From contig NW_027043829.1 in NCBI RefSeq assembly GCF_037102585.1, positions 186,001 through 250,000 of the forward strand: 64,000 nucleotides of DNA. The letters are read 5' to 3'. The stretch's first letter is position 1, and each line of letters starts with the position of its first letter. This document shows, piece after piece, positions 19,038-30,837 of this stretch. The DNA comes from Saccharomycopsis crataegensis. Its lineage: Eukaryota > Ascomycota > Saccharomycetes > Ascoideales > Saccharomycopsidaceae. The notes below the pieces were generated by a model, which had not been told where the DNA came from, did no database searches, and saw only the letters and a list, made by a program, of their open reading frames with translations. Position numbers and translations under genes: made by a program.

Positions 19038-20480
19038 ATGATGAGCTCGGTGTCATCCTCAACAAATTCGCTCCAGGATTCACAAGATAATCGAAAAGAT
19101 GTCGACAATATCACAGAACACGCAGTAGCTGCCCCAGTCAAAAAAGGTCCAAAAGTGTCTGAATCAGACATGCTTTTCTATTACAAGCATCTTTTACCTT
19201 TCAAATACATTTTCCACTGGATATCTCACTCGAATACAGAAATTACAAATAGTTTTACCAACAGAGAATTCGCATACGAATACAGATCCGGGGCTTACCA
19301 ACGGTACAACTCGTACACATCCTTGACTGATTTCAAAAATTCTGTGATCAAGGCCAATCCTACCAGATTTGAAATTGGTGCTGTTTATACTGTCAATCCT
19401 AAGGAGAGAAAAACTTTACCAAAAAGTGCCATGAAGCCTTTGGAGAAGGATTTTGTATTTGATATTGATTTGACAGATTACGATGGAATAAGAACTTGCT
19501 GCTCCGGTACGGATATTTGCGAAAAGTGCTGGAAATTCATCACGGTAGGCAGTCAGGTCATCGAAAAGGCTTTGGTGGAAGACTTTGGCTTCAAGAATTT
19601 CATTTGGGTTTTCAGTGGTAGAAGAGGTGCCCATTGCTGGATCAGTGACAACAAGGCCAGGAATTTGAACGAATCAAAGAGAAGGGCAATTGTAGAGTAT
19701 ATGGATGTATTAGGGAGTCCAAATGGCTCAGGTGGTGGCAGACAGAATGGAAACAGGAATGGCCTCAATATCAAACGTCCACTACACCCGCATGTTAAGC
19801 GATCGCTTGAAATTTTGAAAAAGAAATTCAAAAATATCATTCTTGACGAACAAAACCCCTGGGAAGATGATAAAGTGGCATTTGAGGGGTTGTTGCCAAT
19901 GATTTCTGACAAGAACTTGAGAGCTTTACTCAAGGATCATTGGACCAATTCACCTGGAAGATCAAGCTTTGAAAAATGGAAGGATATCAAAACAATTTAC
20001 GAAAACAATAGTAGCAAGATTATCAAGAATTTTGGTATCCAGAATTTCCAGAATATGAGAGAAGATATCATTATTGAAACTTTATACCCAAGATTAGATA
20101 TCGAAGTGTCGAGACAACTAATCCATTTATTGAAATCGCCTTTCTGTATTCACCCAGGAACAGGCAATGTCTGTGTCCCATTTGATTCGAAAATCATGTT
20201 TGAAGATTACGAAAACGAATTAGTGGCGGAAGAATCCGGAAACTACGAAGACTATAAGAAAAAAGGATTTGATCCAATGAATGCCCCAAACTTATCATTA
20301 TTACAAACAGAGTTCGAGAACGCGACAATAAATGGGGATTTCGATGCTAATGATGATGATTGGAATAGGACATCTTTGAAGCCCTATGTGAAGCTATTTA
20401 CAGATTTTGTTTCCAAACTAGTTGAAGATGAAGAGAAAGTAGCCCAAAGACAAGCCAAGAAAAGAAAGCTTACCGGTTAG
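19038..20480 (+). CDS. PRI1: DNA primase small (catalytic) subunit
   Basis: The 480-aa product makes the RNA primer in the DNA polymerase alpha-primase complex. Visible family hallmarks: MLFYYKHLLPFKYIFHWISH near residue 42; the catalytic acidic motif in F-D-I-D-L-T-D-Y-D near residue 143; a Cys cluster (T-C-C-S-G-T-D-I-C-E-K-C-W) that forms the zinc site; and F-S-G-R-R-G-A-H-C-W near residue 193. A Gly/Asn-rich insertion (SGGGRQNGNRNG) follows, then the conserved region R-L-D-I-E-V-S-R-Q-L-I-H-L-L-K-S-P-F-C-I-H-P-G-T-G. The Lys-rich C terminus (KKRKLTG) could be a nuclear signal. Start: two adjacent ATGs at 19038 and 19041; the first is used here. G1/S control is likely from the upstream MCB pair. 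Confidence 0.95.
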   Translation: MMSSVSSSTNSLQDSQDNRKDVDNITEHAVAAPVKKGPKVSESDMLFYYKHLLPFKYIFHWISHSNTEITNSFTNREFAYEYRSGAYQRYNSYTSLTDFKNSVIKANPTRFEIGAVYTVNPKERKTLPKSAMKPLEKDFVFDIDLTDYDGIRTCCSGTDICEKCWKFITVGSQVIEKALVEDFGFKNFIWVFSGRRGAHCWISDNKARNLNESKRRAIVEYMDVLGSPNGSGGGRQNGNRNGLNIKRPLHPHVKRSLEILKKKFKNIILDEQNPWEDDKVAFEGLLPMISDKNLRALLKDHWTNSPGRSSFEKWKDIKTIYENNSSKIIKNFGIQNFQNMREDIIIETLYPRLDIEVSRQLIHLLKSPFCIHPGTGNVCVPFDSKIMFEDYENELVAEESGNYEDYKKKGFDPMNAPNLSLLQTEFENATINGDFDANDDDWNRTSLKPYVKLFTDFVSKLVEDEEKVAQRQAKKRKLTG

Positions 20481-20772
20481 AAATGTTTAATGAGAGGAAT
20501 TAGTTATTTGCGCAACGGAAATTAAAATGAGATTGGTATAGATAGTTCTCTAGAATGTATGTAGCCGTAAGTGAGAGTATCCGGTACGGTACGGCTCAAG
20601 TAAGGGGATCCCACCGCAGCGGGGAGGGATGTGCCCACGAAACCCAAAAACGTTTGTGGTACAGCACTACCAAAATAATGACTGATCTCGCTGATGATCT
20701 CTGACAACAGGATATGTGAAGCTCAGTACACAAAAATTAATATGAAAATACTGCTTCTTAGCCCTACCAAAG

Positions 20773-22275
20773 ATGTCATATGATAGCTGCGATATTTTAC
20801 TATATCCTAATCTTTCATACCAAAAGTTCAAGACCTTACCTCATGCTTTACGAGAAAAGTTCAACTCAGAATACTCCCTATTTTCCTCAGGGGGCCACTT
20901 TTCTTCTAATAACCGCTTTAACGGGAATTCCAGTATCGACGAGACTGATGATTTGATTGACGGCTTGTGTTCCTTGATGGTTTCTCAAAATGGGACTGCA
21001 ACGGTACACCCATCAGCGATAACACCTTCAATTTATGTGTCAGTGGATAGTGTTTTGATGATCAAGCAACTTCTTGAATCTTTCACCAACTATTCATTCA
21101 CAAAGCAAGAAGTTTTCACAGATTATTTTCGACTGTTGCTGGAAAATCATGAGATGGCGTCGGTCTTGGTTTCGGTGGATGGGGACTTTGGCAAAGCAAA
21201 AGATCTCAACTCTTTGTTTTTCAAATTCAAGGAAAGTTATCAATCTACGTTGATTTCTCATGTTTTAGTTCAATGCTTGTTGCTTTTTAAGAATAGCTTG
21301 AACGAAGAGCTTATAAATCACCAAAAATTTGAACTCAATTTACCGACTTTTAAGCTTGAAAAGTTCAGTTTATGGAATACAAGAAACGAACTTACCAACA
21401 ACGAGGTCAATAATATTTTACCAAACAGCATTATTGATGTCATTCTCACCCCTTTCCAAATTAATGATATTAATGTGTTAAATAACGCCTACATTTATAA
21501 TTGCTTGGTGCATTATGTGTGCCACCAAGAAGATATATCTACACATCTTAATTTGATTTGGTACGATAAACTTTCCAAGCTCAAGCTAAACGATTTGATT
21601 TATTTCCGGGTATTTAAGAAACTCGACCCCAATTTCGTATTCATTAGTCAAACCGTTGAGACTGATATTGCCAACAAGAGTCGTTTCATTAAGCAAACAA
21701 GTCTGAACTACTTCAGTGAGATGGCTAATAGATTGGACTTGAGTTTAATATTTAACACCGAGGCAGAGAAGCAAACTTTTGAAAACTACATCACTATGCA
21801 TTTGAACTATCATCGTGTATCGAATTTGCAAGATCTTTTGCAACTATTTTGCTTCTTTTATGACTTGCCGATCGCCAGCTTTGTTGAAAGAGGATTTTCC
21901 AAAGAGTTATTTGAAATTATAATAAAATTTTTCGATTTGAGGGCTATAGAACCGGATACTAAGGCAAAATATGAAGATAAGATTTGTGTGGAATATTTGA
22001 AATATCTAAGATTTAAGACGTTCTTGCTACATAATGATGTCATAGGCCCTAGTTTTTGCCAGTCAATTCTTGACTTGGAGCGACTATTGAATCTAGACTA
22101 TGATTTTGAAATGGCGTTGTCCAACTTTTCAAAATTCTTTCGGCAGGATCTAAGCTTTAATCCCGGCTTTTTTGATGTCGATTGTTTGGAAAATTTAATG
22201 GAGTTGGGACTTGATACGAGAACAATTAAGCTAATTGATTTTTTTGGTTATTATGAATATATTGTTTTCAGATAA
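20773..22275 (+). CDS. Hypothetical 500-aa protein
   Basis: The product is read from ATG 20773 and I do not recognise it. It is predicted to be mostly alpha-helical, with hydrophobic-polar periodicity throughout. It has no signal peptide, no transmembrane segment and no Cys/His motif. It opens with SYDSCDILLYPNLSYQKFKTLP and ends with the aromatic run FFGYYEYIVFR. A Ser/Asn-rich loop lies at residues about 40-60. In-frame CTG is rare, like the neighbouring conserved genes, and the frame is open over 1.5 kb, so it is very likely a real, fast-evolving gene. It is co-oriented with PRI1 about 290 bp downstream; the spacer has nothing striking except a CGGTACGGTACGG string near 20581-20593. Confidence 0.75.
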   Translation: MSYDSCDILLYPNLSYQKFKTLPHALREKFNSEYSLFSSGGHFSSNNRFNGNSSIDETDDLIDGLCSLMVSQNGTATVHPSAITPSIYVSVDSVLMIKQLLESFTNYSFTKQEVFTDYFRLLLENHEMASVLVSVDGDFGKAKDLNSLFFKFKESYQSTLISHVLVQCLLLFKNSLNEELINHQKFELNLPTFKLEKFSLWNTRNELTNNEVNNILPNSIIDVILTPFQINDINVLNNAYIYNCLVHYVCHQEDISTHLNLIWYDKLSKLKLNDLIYFRVFKKLDPNFVFISQTVETDIANKSRFIKQTSLNYFSEMANRLDLSLIFNTEAEKQTFENYITMHLNYHRVSNLQDLLQLFCFFYDLPIASFVERGFSKELFEIIIKFFDLRAIEPDTKAKYEDKICVEYLKYLRFKTFLLHNDVIGPSFCQSILDLERLLNLDYDFEMALSNFSKFFRQDLSFNPGFFDVDCLENLMELGLDTRTIKLIDFFGYYEYIVFR

Positions 22276-22479
22276 TCTTTTTTAATATATTGTTTCAACT
22301 AACGGTGTTTCAATTTCAATATTTGTGTAACAGAAGAGAGAAGAAAAAAAAAAAAATGAATATTAGGCAAAAACTGAAAATGAAATTAAAATTAAAGTTA
22401 GATCTATACGAAAAAGAAGTAATGAAATTTTGAAACGAACTATGAGAAGACAGAATGCAAGAAAAATAGAAAAAGAAAA

Positions 22480-24282
<1,803 letters not shown>

Positions 24283-24852
24283 ATTTTTTTTTTTTTTTTA
24301 TTTAGTTTTTTTAACTGCGTATTTTTTTTTGTGTTTGATAAGATAATTTCTCTGGATATATATTTCTCTCCCCCTCCAAAAAAAAAAAAAAAAAAAAAAT
24401 ATATATAATAAATAAATAAGGAAATAAAACATGGATTTCTGTAATTATTTATATAAGTTGCCGCCGAAGGCTAAATAACGATGCATGTTGAAATATTCTG
24501 GGCGGGTGCCGTGCATTGCAAAGAATCCATGGAAGGCACCGCCAAAATATGGCTTGATGGACAATGAATAGAATGGCAAAGGTTATGGTGGCTAAAGAAA
24601 AACAGTTAGATAATGAAAGTAGGCTCGTTTACTATCTTTATAATCATTATTATTAATATACTGTCGCTGTGTTTATTATTATTATCTTTGATTACATATT
24701 TTTAGACTAACTTTTTTTATGAAGAAAGAAAAAACATAATAAATTGTAAAAAAATTGTATTAAATGATTACCTGAGAAATGAAAGATGGCGGAAAAAAAA
24801 ACAAAACCATAGAAAATAAAACAAAACAAAAGAAAAGAAAAAAAAAAAAAGT
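24283..24852. other. Intergenic region between two secreted-protein genes
   Basis: The promoter of the 600-aa protein lies here. Poly-T and poly-A tracts occur at 24285-24299 and 24378-24398. A GC-richer block at 24460-24545 (ATGCATGTTGAAA, GGGCGGGTGCCG, GGCACCGCC) stands out. The last two form an imperfect inverted pair (GGTGCC/GGCACC) about 25 bp apart. No ORF. Confidence 0.5.
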
Positions 24853-26160
24853 CTATTTAGAGCCAACTGAGAAAACGTAAGAACCGTTTGAAACTGATGG
24901 GGCCTCAGTGATGGTTTGGATGACATACAGAGTAGATGTCACTACCACAGGAGTTACTGCGGTGATTCGTGGGATTTCAATGGTAGTGGTTGCTGCACTC
25001 AATGCACCATTGACAATATCTGAAGTGACAGTGTGCCATTGAACACTGGTGACATAAACATTAGGGTCATTCAACAATGAAGACGCTTGAGTTCCAGTGA
25101 ACGTGTAAGTAGAAGTGACGGTTTGGTAGCTAGTTGTGAGGACATCACTCACAATTCCCACCACCGCTTGAACAACACCCACTGCCCCAAGCACAATATT
25201 ACCTCGTTCTATTGCCAAGTTCAACTTGGCATCTCTTTCGTTTTCTGCATTAGAAGCAGAAGCAGAAGCAGCAGCATCACTAGGCTGTGGGGCAGCTAAG
25301 GGGAGGGAAACTGAAGTTGTATCACCTAAGGAAATCGCAGCAGGACTCTCTGATCCTCCTTCTGCTTGTAAACTTGAAGCCTCAGACCCAAGGACAGCAC
25401 CTCCTGCCATGATCCCCATGTTAGCACCTTTTGAAGTGAGGGGTTCAGCACTAGGGCTAGGTTTTTCATTTTCTTTTGCGGATGGTAGAGCTGGGGCTTT
25501 TGGGGCGTCGACATTGATGATTGAGGATGGCAGTTTTTGATCTGCTTGCAAATGGGTTTGAGCAATCGGCTGCTCTACGGTAACAACTGTTACCTTTGAT
25601 TGATGAACAGGCACAAGTGTAACTTGTTGAGATCGGCCGGTGGCGGCTGGTTCTTGAACAGCTGGTTGCTTAACAATTGTTTGATGCGAATCCTGTTGTT
25701 GAACCTTAGGATGTGAGTCTACCTTCACAGGATTCAGTAACTTCGGATCTTTAGTTAACTCTTGTTGCGTGGTGTCTGGCAGTGATGGTTTTAGCTTTGA
25801 TAATAGACCGCTAAAGAGGTTTGAAACCAGCTTGCCCCAGGAAGAAGTATCACCATCTGAAATAGTTTTTGATGCTGCTGATTTATCCAATGTTGATGCT
25901 GCTGATTTATCCAATGTTGATGATGCTTTTTCTAAGCTACTTTCACTAAGATCAATGGTCTCTGGTGATATAGATTTTCGGTTGAATATTGATAGTGGTG
26001 TGGAATTGGTTGAATAAATAATGGTATTGTTTCTGTTGTTGAGGGAGTGTCCAGACATGTTATTATAGTAGACTTCCTTAGTCAAATTAACTGGGAGCGA
26101 AGCCCCATGAGCCGACTGGACATATAAAAGAACCACTATTAGAGCCTGGAAGACTATCAT
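24853..26160 (-). CDS. Secreted low-complexity protein, Ala/Ser/Val-rich
   Basis: The 435-aa product is taken from the ATG at 26160, because a strong signal peptide (IVFQALIVVLLYVQSAHG) starts there. In-frame ATGs at 26298 and 26289 would add a His-rich extension with no parallel in the sister proteins. Sequons cluster near the N terminus (NLTKE, NMSG, NRNNT, NSTP). A short duplication L-D-K-S-A-A-S follows, then a Gln/Pro/Val linker and an Ala/Ser-rich low-complexity stretch. A hydrophobic segment (NIVLGAVGVVQAVVGIVSDVL) precedes a Thr/Val-rich C-terminal domain with many beta-type T-x-T runs. No GPI signal is clear. Same overall design as the neighbouring 600-aa and 165-aa proteins. Function unknown. 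Confidence 0.65.
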   Translation of the reverse strand: MIVFQALIVVLLYVQSAHGASLPVNLTKEVYYNNMSGHSLNNRNNTIIYSTNSTPLSIFNRKSISPETIDLSESSLEKASSTLDKSAASTLDKSAASKTISDGDTSSWGKLVSNLFSGLLSKLKPSLPDTTQQELTKDPKLLNPVKVDSHPKVQQQDSHQTIVKQPAVQEPAATGRSQQVTLVPVHQSKVTVVTVEQPIAQTHLQADQKLPSSIINVDAPKAPALPSAKENEKPSPSAEPLTSKGANMGIMAGGAVLGSEASSLQAEGGSESPAAISLGDTTSVSLPLAAPQPSDAAASASASNAENERDAKLNLAIERGNIVLGAVGVVQAVVGIVSDVLTTSYQTVTSTYTFTGTQASSLLNDPNVYVTSVQWHTVTSDIVNGALSAATTTIEIPRITAVTPVVVTSTLYVIQTITEAPSVSNGSYVFSVGSK

Positions 26161-26617
26161 ATGGTATAACTGATGATTGAAATGATGATGTTGGAAGTGA
26201 TGATGATAACAATGGGGAAATAGTGAAAGAAGAAAAAGTATTGTCTCCAAAATTTCAAAGATATTTTTTTTTTCCTTTGAGGGGGACATTCCGCACATTT
26301 TGTCGGGGATATTTGATTAATATATTATGGATATTTCTTGTTAATATATGTGTGTGCATGCTAGAGCGGTGCATGCGCGGCAAAGGCTTTATGGGAAGCG
26401 GCATCATCCAAAGTATCACACCCTGGCATATATTGTGGTTACTGTTGTTATTATTGTTGGCGTGTTTATTATCTTGTGGTTAATAATAGTCATTATATGT
26501 TGTTGTTGCTATTAATATTGCTTATTTCATATTGTCTATTTAATTTATTTACTATTGTTTAATATTAATATTATCCACTATTTATCATTATTTATTCATT
26601 ATACTCTATGTCAATAT
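26161..26617. other. Promoter of the 435-aa secreted protein / NUC1 3' flank
   Basis: This contains two direct GTGCATGC octamers (26354-26361 and 26370-26377, 16 bp apart) followed by CGGCAAAGG. Distally it is nearly pure A/T with TAATATT and TTATTATT strings toward the NUC1 stop. No gene seen beyond the possible upstream ATGs noted for the secreted protein. Confidence 0.45.
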
Positions 26618-27628
26618 TTAGTTTCTTGGGGCTGGCAAAGCTAATTGACCCTTTCCATCACCAATGGCCTTCATTTTATTAGAAAAATCTCTGACAATAA
26701 TCAGACAGCTCACCTCATGACACATGTTCTTGACCTTGACTGATGAATCCAACTTGTTGAAGAAAGTGAGACCAGACGATCTTTCCAACGCTTCTACTGG
26801 AACTTGGAAATCAGTCAATGGAGTGTCGTTGGAAATCTTGTCATTTGGCAACACAAAGGCACTGACGGCAACAGACTTTGGGTCGGAATCTTTCTCACCA
26901 ACAACAAGCTTGAAGAAATGGGTTGGCACTGCGACGTTAGGAGGGTTACCAATCACCTCGTACACCACTCTGAACTTACCATCAGGGAATTTCTTTGGCA
27001 AGTATAGCGGACCAGTAATGATTCTCACGGAGTCGTACTTCTTAGTGAGTCTTCTGCAGAAATCCTCTAAGTGGGCCCAGTAGTCTCTGTTGAAACCGTC
27101 GCCGACCTGTGGGGCAATATTGGTCAAATCAAAGGTCTCATTCATCGCCAATTGGTTGAACTTGGCGTCGGCGGCTGGCGCCTGGTGACCTCTATCATAC
27201 CCACTTTTGAAATAGTCTTTCAACAACGCTCTGAACTTTTGAGGGATCTTCTCATCTTCCTTAAACACTGAGTACTTTCTGTCGACGTCACGGTTGGAGG
27301 TGATGGAATCTTTGTTGATGTGTTCCAACACCCAGTATGGGTTTTTATTACGGCGGTCATAACAGCTGACAAACTCTTGTTTTGATTCCAAGTCGTTCAC
27401 TGGGCCTGGGAAGCCATACTTAAAGAAACCACTAGGGTTGATTCCCAATTCTTCTGGAGATCTGATGGCATTACCAGATTTGGAATTACGAGACGCTGGA
27501 GGAGAGACCGGAGCCGGAGGAAGAGGAGGAGGAGGATTGGTATTATCATGGTTCCCACTGGAGAAAAGACCCATAAAAGAGTAACAGGTAGCAAATCCGG
27601 CAACAGAGCCGGCAACTTTCCTGTTCAT
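26618..27628 (-). CDS. NUC1: Mitochondrial DNA/RNA endonuclease NUC1 (EndoG family)
   Basis: The 336-aa product cleaves DNA and RNA and is a mitochondrial intermembrane-space nuclease known to take part in mtDNA recombination and yeast cell death. The DNA/RNA non-specific endonuclease signature is clear: S-G-Y-D-R-G-H-Q-A-P-A-A-D near residue 165 holds the catalytic His. N-E-T-F-D-L-T-N-I-A-P-Q and F-N-R-D-Y-W-A-H-L-E carry the metal-binding Asn region. The N-terminal 35 residues look like a mitochondrial targeting/membrane segment (RKVAGSVAGFATCYSFMGLF), followed by a Pro-rich linker. The length matches the family. One CTG codon lies at 26702-26704 in E-V-S-C-x-I-I-V-R-D-F, a position occupied by Gln in the S. 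cerevisiae protein as I recall it. Confidence 0.95.
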   Translation of the reverse strand: MNRKVAGSVAGFATCYSFMGLFSSGNHDNTNPPPPLPPAPVSPPASRNSKSGNAIRSPEELGINPSGFFKYGFPGPVNDLESKQEFVSCYDRRNKNPYWVLEHINKDSITSNRDVDRKYSVFKEDEKIPQKFRALLKDYFKSGYDRGHQAPAADAKFNQLAMNETFDLTNIAPQVGDGFNRDYWAHLEDFCRRLTKKYDSVRIITGPLYLPKKFPDGKFRVVYEVIGNPPNVAVPTHFFKLVVGEKDSDPKSVAVSAFVLPNDKISNDTPLTDFQVPVEALERSSGLTFFNKLDSSVKVKNMCHEVSCLIIVRDFSNKMKAIGDGKGQLALPAPRN

Positions 27629-28275
27629 TGTGATTGAATTTCAATGAGTTATTGTGTAGATGATGATGATGATGATGATGATCTGACTATAAGAAAAATT
27701 TTTTTTTTTTTTTACTGTGCGCTTTGAATCATTAATCTTTTCATGTGGGTGATTGATTTCATAATGAGTAATGGCATGTGTAAACAGCAGTGATCCTCGG
27801 AAATTGGAGGGAATAAACCGCGTTGAGGAGATATCCACGTTTTTCTCTTGACCACTAGGGTCTGGGTGGATGGGTGGATGTTGAGCGGGTCCAATTTGCC
27901 CTGGAATGTTGATCAAGAATGCAGGCTTGGAGATGAAAATTGAGATGATGAAGTGGTTGGTGATAGTTATGATAACGAAAACCACCAGAGTATGTTGCTT
28001 CTGGTAGTAATTAGATAAACAATACTGTAATAATTCTCATGAATTGTTTTATACTGTTCTCCAGAAGTATATATTGTAGTTGTGGGTGTGGTTGATTCCA
28101 TCGATTGGGTGTTGGATGCCCTAACGACGCAGATAGAAGAATAGCCGTGTTTTGGTTTTAGTCAAAGAATATATTCCGTGCTAAATCCACAATTGTCGGA
28201 TTTTCCCTCCTTCTTTTTCTATTTCCTTCTCTCTCTTTCATCTTCTACCTGGGACAATTAATTGATACGGTGACC
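27629..28275. other. Divergent promoter region, NUC1 and 165-aa secreted protein
   Basis: It contains a short (ATG/GAT)n run just upstream of the NUC1 start (27661-27681), a poly-T tract (27701-27714) and a CT-rich tract (28204-28240) before the plus-strand gene. No gene seen; a 114-aa minus frame here is featureless. Confidence 0.45.
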
Positions 28276-28422
28276 ATGCTAATACAGACCAAACATATGC
28301 TACTCTTGGTGTTCACGACGCTGTTCTACACTACGGTGTTTGCCATGACATTAAAGCATATAATCGACCAACCAACCACCCTTAGACCACGGTTCCTATT
28401 TGCAAATGAAGCCATGGCAAAC

Positions 28423-28454
<32 letters not shown>

Positions 28455-28773
28455 GCAACAGCAACAAAAACAAGCCGCAGCGACGTCGACCTCGGACTCA
28501 ATCAATGAAAATTTAAAAAACAGTGGGATCATCCTTGGTTTCATCACCATTGGGCAAACAGCCATGGGGTATTTGGCAAACTTCATGCCTCTGATTGTCA
28601 AACACCACAAAATTACCAAAGAGTCCTCGACAACTGTGGTGACCACCGTGACTCCTAGCACCATGAGTGTCATCAGAACCTCGGACATTGTGGTGTATCA
28701 AACAGCTGCCCCGACAGTCACTCAGTTTGTGATTTCTAGTGCTTCTTCTCATTCTTCTTCTTCTATTTTGTAA
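28276..28773 (+). CDS. Small secreted Gln-repeat protein
   Basis: The 165-aa product is read from ATG 28276, since an in-frame GTG six bases earlier is not accepted. The signal peptide is L-L-L-V-F-T-T-L-F-Y-T-T-V-F-A. After a short spacer there is a Gln tract of about 15 (mixed CAA/CAG, 28421-28473). A hydrophobic segment (NSGIILGFITIGQTAMGYLA) and a Thr/Val-rich tail with T-V-V-T-T-V-T-P-S follow, and the protein ends in a Ser run. This order repeats that of the two larger secreted proteins on the other side of NUC1, suggesting one family with shrinking and expanding linkers. The Thr/Ser tail would be O-mannosylated. Function unknown. Confidence 0.65.
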
Positions 28774-28929
28774 AGAAAAAAAAATATTATTGTTATGGTG
28801 TTGTCTAATAAATATATATATATATATCTATTTAATGTTAGTAGCCCATGTAAAGCCCGTATATATATATATATATTTTCCACCCAGAAAAAACCGACAG
28901 AAAACAGTCAGCTCAGCACACACGACAAA

Positions 28930-28971
28930 ATGGTAGGTTTTCCCCACCCAAGCATTAAAATAGAAACTTAA
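28930..28971 (+). promoter_or_regulatory. Upstream ORF (13 codons) of the kinase gene
   Basis: ATG-GTA-GGT runs to a TAA that ends three bases before the main kinase ATG (TAA-AGA-ATG). The uORF context (ACAAAATGG) is good for yeast initiation, so ribosomes would meet it first. Termination this close to the main start would give little room for scanning reinitiation, so it is likely repressive. Confidence 0.5.
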
Positions 28972-28974
28972 AGA

Positions 28975-30189
28975 ATGCCTAAGCTAAACATTGGTAAAAA
29001 AGTCTCTAATATTGGCTCCGGCCAAAGTTCAAAAGTAGAACTATATTATAATGCTACCAGTCGCAAGTTCTATACCGTCAAAGTCATGAATCGCGAGATT
29101 AACCAGACTTTCAATGACTATAAAGATAAATGCTTAAAAGAATACCAAATCAGTCAACATCTACATTCGAGGTCTAAATCGTCTCCTACTTCTGCTGAAT
29201 TTCTTGCCGAGATCCTCGATTGCAAAATCGGGATTCTTTCTAGGAAAGCGTCATTGATCATGGAATACTACCCCATCACTCTTTCAGATTACCTAAAGAC
29301 CTCCCCGTCAACCATGGCGAAGCTGGTATTATTTAAACAATTGGCATTTGGGGTGAATCATCTACATAGCTCTGGAGTGTCGCATCGTGATCTCAAAATC
29401 GATAATGTGTGCTTGGATGTCCATGGGACAATCAAAATTATTGATTTCGGCACCTGTGTTGTCAACGATAGTGAGCAGCCGTCAACGGGGATTTACGGTA
29501 CTGACCCTTTCATTAGCCCCGAGGCCAATGGATCATTAACATACTATGGGACTAAGAATGACCTCTGGTCGTTGGGAATAATATTGTATATCTTGTTGAA
29601 CAATGAGTCCCGAAACACAATTGTCACACATTCATCATCATCATTATCGGCGAACGATCAGATTACCAGGGAATTAAACATCAAGGGTAGTAATGTTTAT
29701 AATCAGGCGATTATTTATCCATGGGACTCAACGTCACCAAGGGATTTGAAGTTTCTTGCATATCAGCTCCACGAGCTACAAGTGGAGCATGAACAGAAGA
29801 GACATGAAACAACCACCTCCCCACTTCTCGAGGAAATAGACTCGATTTTGAATGATAATCAGCCACTACCCCAAGAAATCAGAGACTACAGATCGATAAC
29901 CGAGGATGATTGCACTTATAAACTTTTGAATTTGAAAAATCGTGAAAAACTCACACCTTGTCCAATAGAAATTGGCATTTATCGCCTTTGGCGTAACTTA
30001 ACTGAAAGAAGAAGTTGGAAAACATTATCAAGACTTTTAAAAATTGATCTGGCACTACGGGGAACCATCGTTGATGTGGTAAATGATGATTGGATTTTAG
30101 AGATTGACGATGCTCTTGATATCAAACATGGAAAGAAGTATGATAAAATGGTCCTTCAAAAACTAACCAAGTATTCAACTAGAAAATAG
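28975..30189 (+). CDS. HAL/NPR1-type Ser/Thr protein kinase
   Basis: This 404-aa kinase has little sequence outside the catalytic domain at its N terminus. The Gly-rich loop reads I-G-S-G-Q-S-S-K-V near residue 13. The VAIK lysine is probably in YTVKVMNRE. The catalytic loop is V-S-H-R-D-L-K-I-D-N near residue 140, DFG is I-I-D-F-G-T near 158, and the APE equivalent is G-T-D-P-F-I-S-P-E-A. The loop and the F-G-T-C-V-V motif resemble the fungal Hal4/Hal5/Npr1/Rtk1 group, which controls plasma-membrane transporter stability. The usual long Ser-rich N-terminal extension is missing. A Ser-rich insertion lies in the C-lobe (HSSSSLS). I give no symbol because the subfamily member cannot be settled. 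A 13-codon uORF precedes it. Confidence 0.75.
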   Translation: MPKLNIGKKVSNIGSGQSSKVELYYNATSRKFYTVKVMNREINQTFNDYKDKCLKEYQISQHLHSRSKSSPTSAEFLAEILDCKIGILSRKASLIMEYYPITLSDYLKTSPSTMAKLVLFKQLAFGVNHLHSSGVSHRDLKIDNVCLDVHGTIKIIDFGTCVVNDSEQPSTGIYGTDPFISPEANGSLTYYGTKNDLWSLGIILYILLNNESRNTIVTHSSSSLSANDQITRELNIKGSNVYNQAIIYPWDSTSPRDLKFLAYQLHELQVEHEQKRHETTTSPLLEEIDSILNDNQPLPQEIRDYRSITEDDCTYKLLNLKNREKLTPCPIEIGIYRLWRNLTERRSWKTLSRLLKIDLALRGTIVDVVNDDWILEIDDALDIKHGKKYDKMVLQKLTKYSTRK

Positions 30190-30837
30190 AAATTCCAATC
30201 TAAGATTTCCCTTAATACAATGATTAGAAGAATTTTAACTAGAATCATAAGCATCGTAAAGAGCCATATATATAGAAATATCGCACCGATTCTTCGATAA
30301 GGTAAGTTTGACCACAAAGCCTATAATAGTAAGAAATATCAGAGCTAATTCATCAAGGTAGCCTCGACAACATCGTTAATACAGGCCCCCCGAAGCAATA
30401 GTTGAATGAACCATGTAACAAGTAAATCGACAAAAATGCCACTTGGTAGATAGATGTCCTGCCCTGGGAAATGTATTTCCCTAAAACCCGATGTTTTTGG
30501 ACAAAACCACATTAAAACCGCATTATTATTCATTAGGGTTTATCGTCTTTTAGAAACGGTCATATCGAGATAAAATTTGAACAAGTGCTGTGTGGAGCAT
30601 GGCCCCGAGGTGTTGGTTGGGTTAACACCGAAAAAAATGTACCTCAAATTCCGGTAAGACCGAGCGCTGGTTCCCCATAAATCATCGCCAATCTGTCTAT
30701 CGTAAAAAAAAAAAAAAATAGTATTGAATGGTTAAGTGAAGAAACAAAAACATACACACACAAACACACAAAAACAAAAACAAAAACAAAAACAAAAACA
30801 AAAACAAAAACAAAAACAAAGAAATAAAAAAAAAAAA
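30190..30837. other. Upstream region of the dehydrogenase gene
   Basis: It holds CGGTAAGACCG (CGG-N5-CCG) at 30652-30662, a candidate inverted half-site pair for a zinc-cluster factor. A poly-A tract lies at 30704-30718, followed by CACA and CAAAAA repeats running up to the start codon. No gene seen; a 62-aa minus frame was not accepted. Confidence 0.45.
30769..30820 (+). repeat. (CAAAAA)n hexanucleotide repeat, 5' leader
   Basis: About eight near-perfect CAAAAA units end 17 bases before the dehydrogenase ATG, so they lie in the expected 5' leader of the transcript. A-rich, G-free leaders are typical of well-translated yeast mRNAs. Confidence 0.85.
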
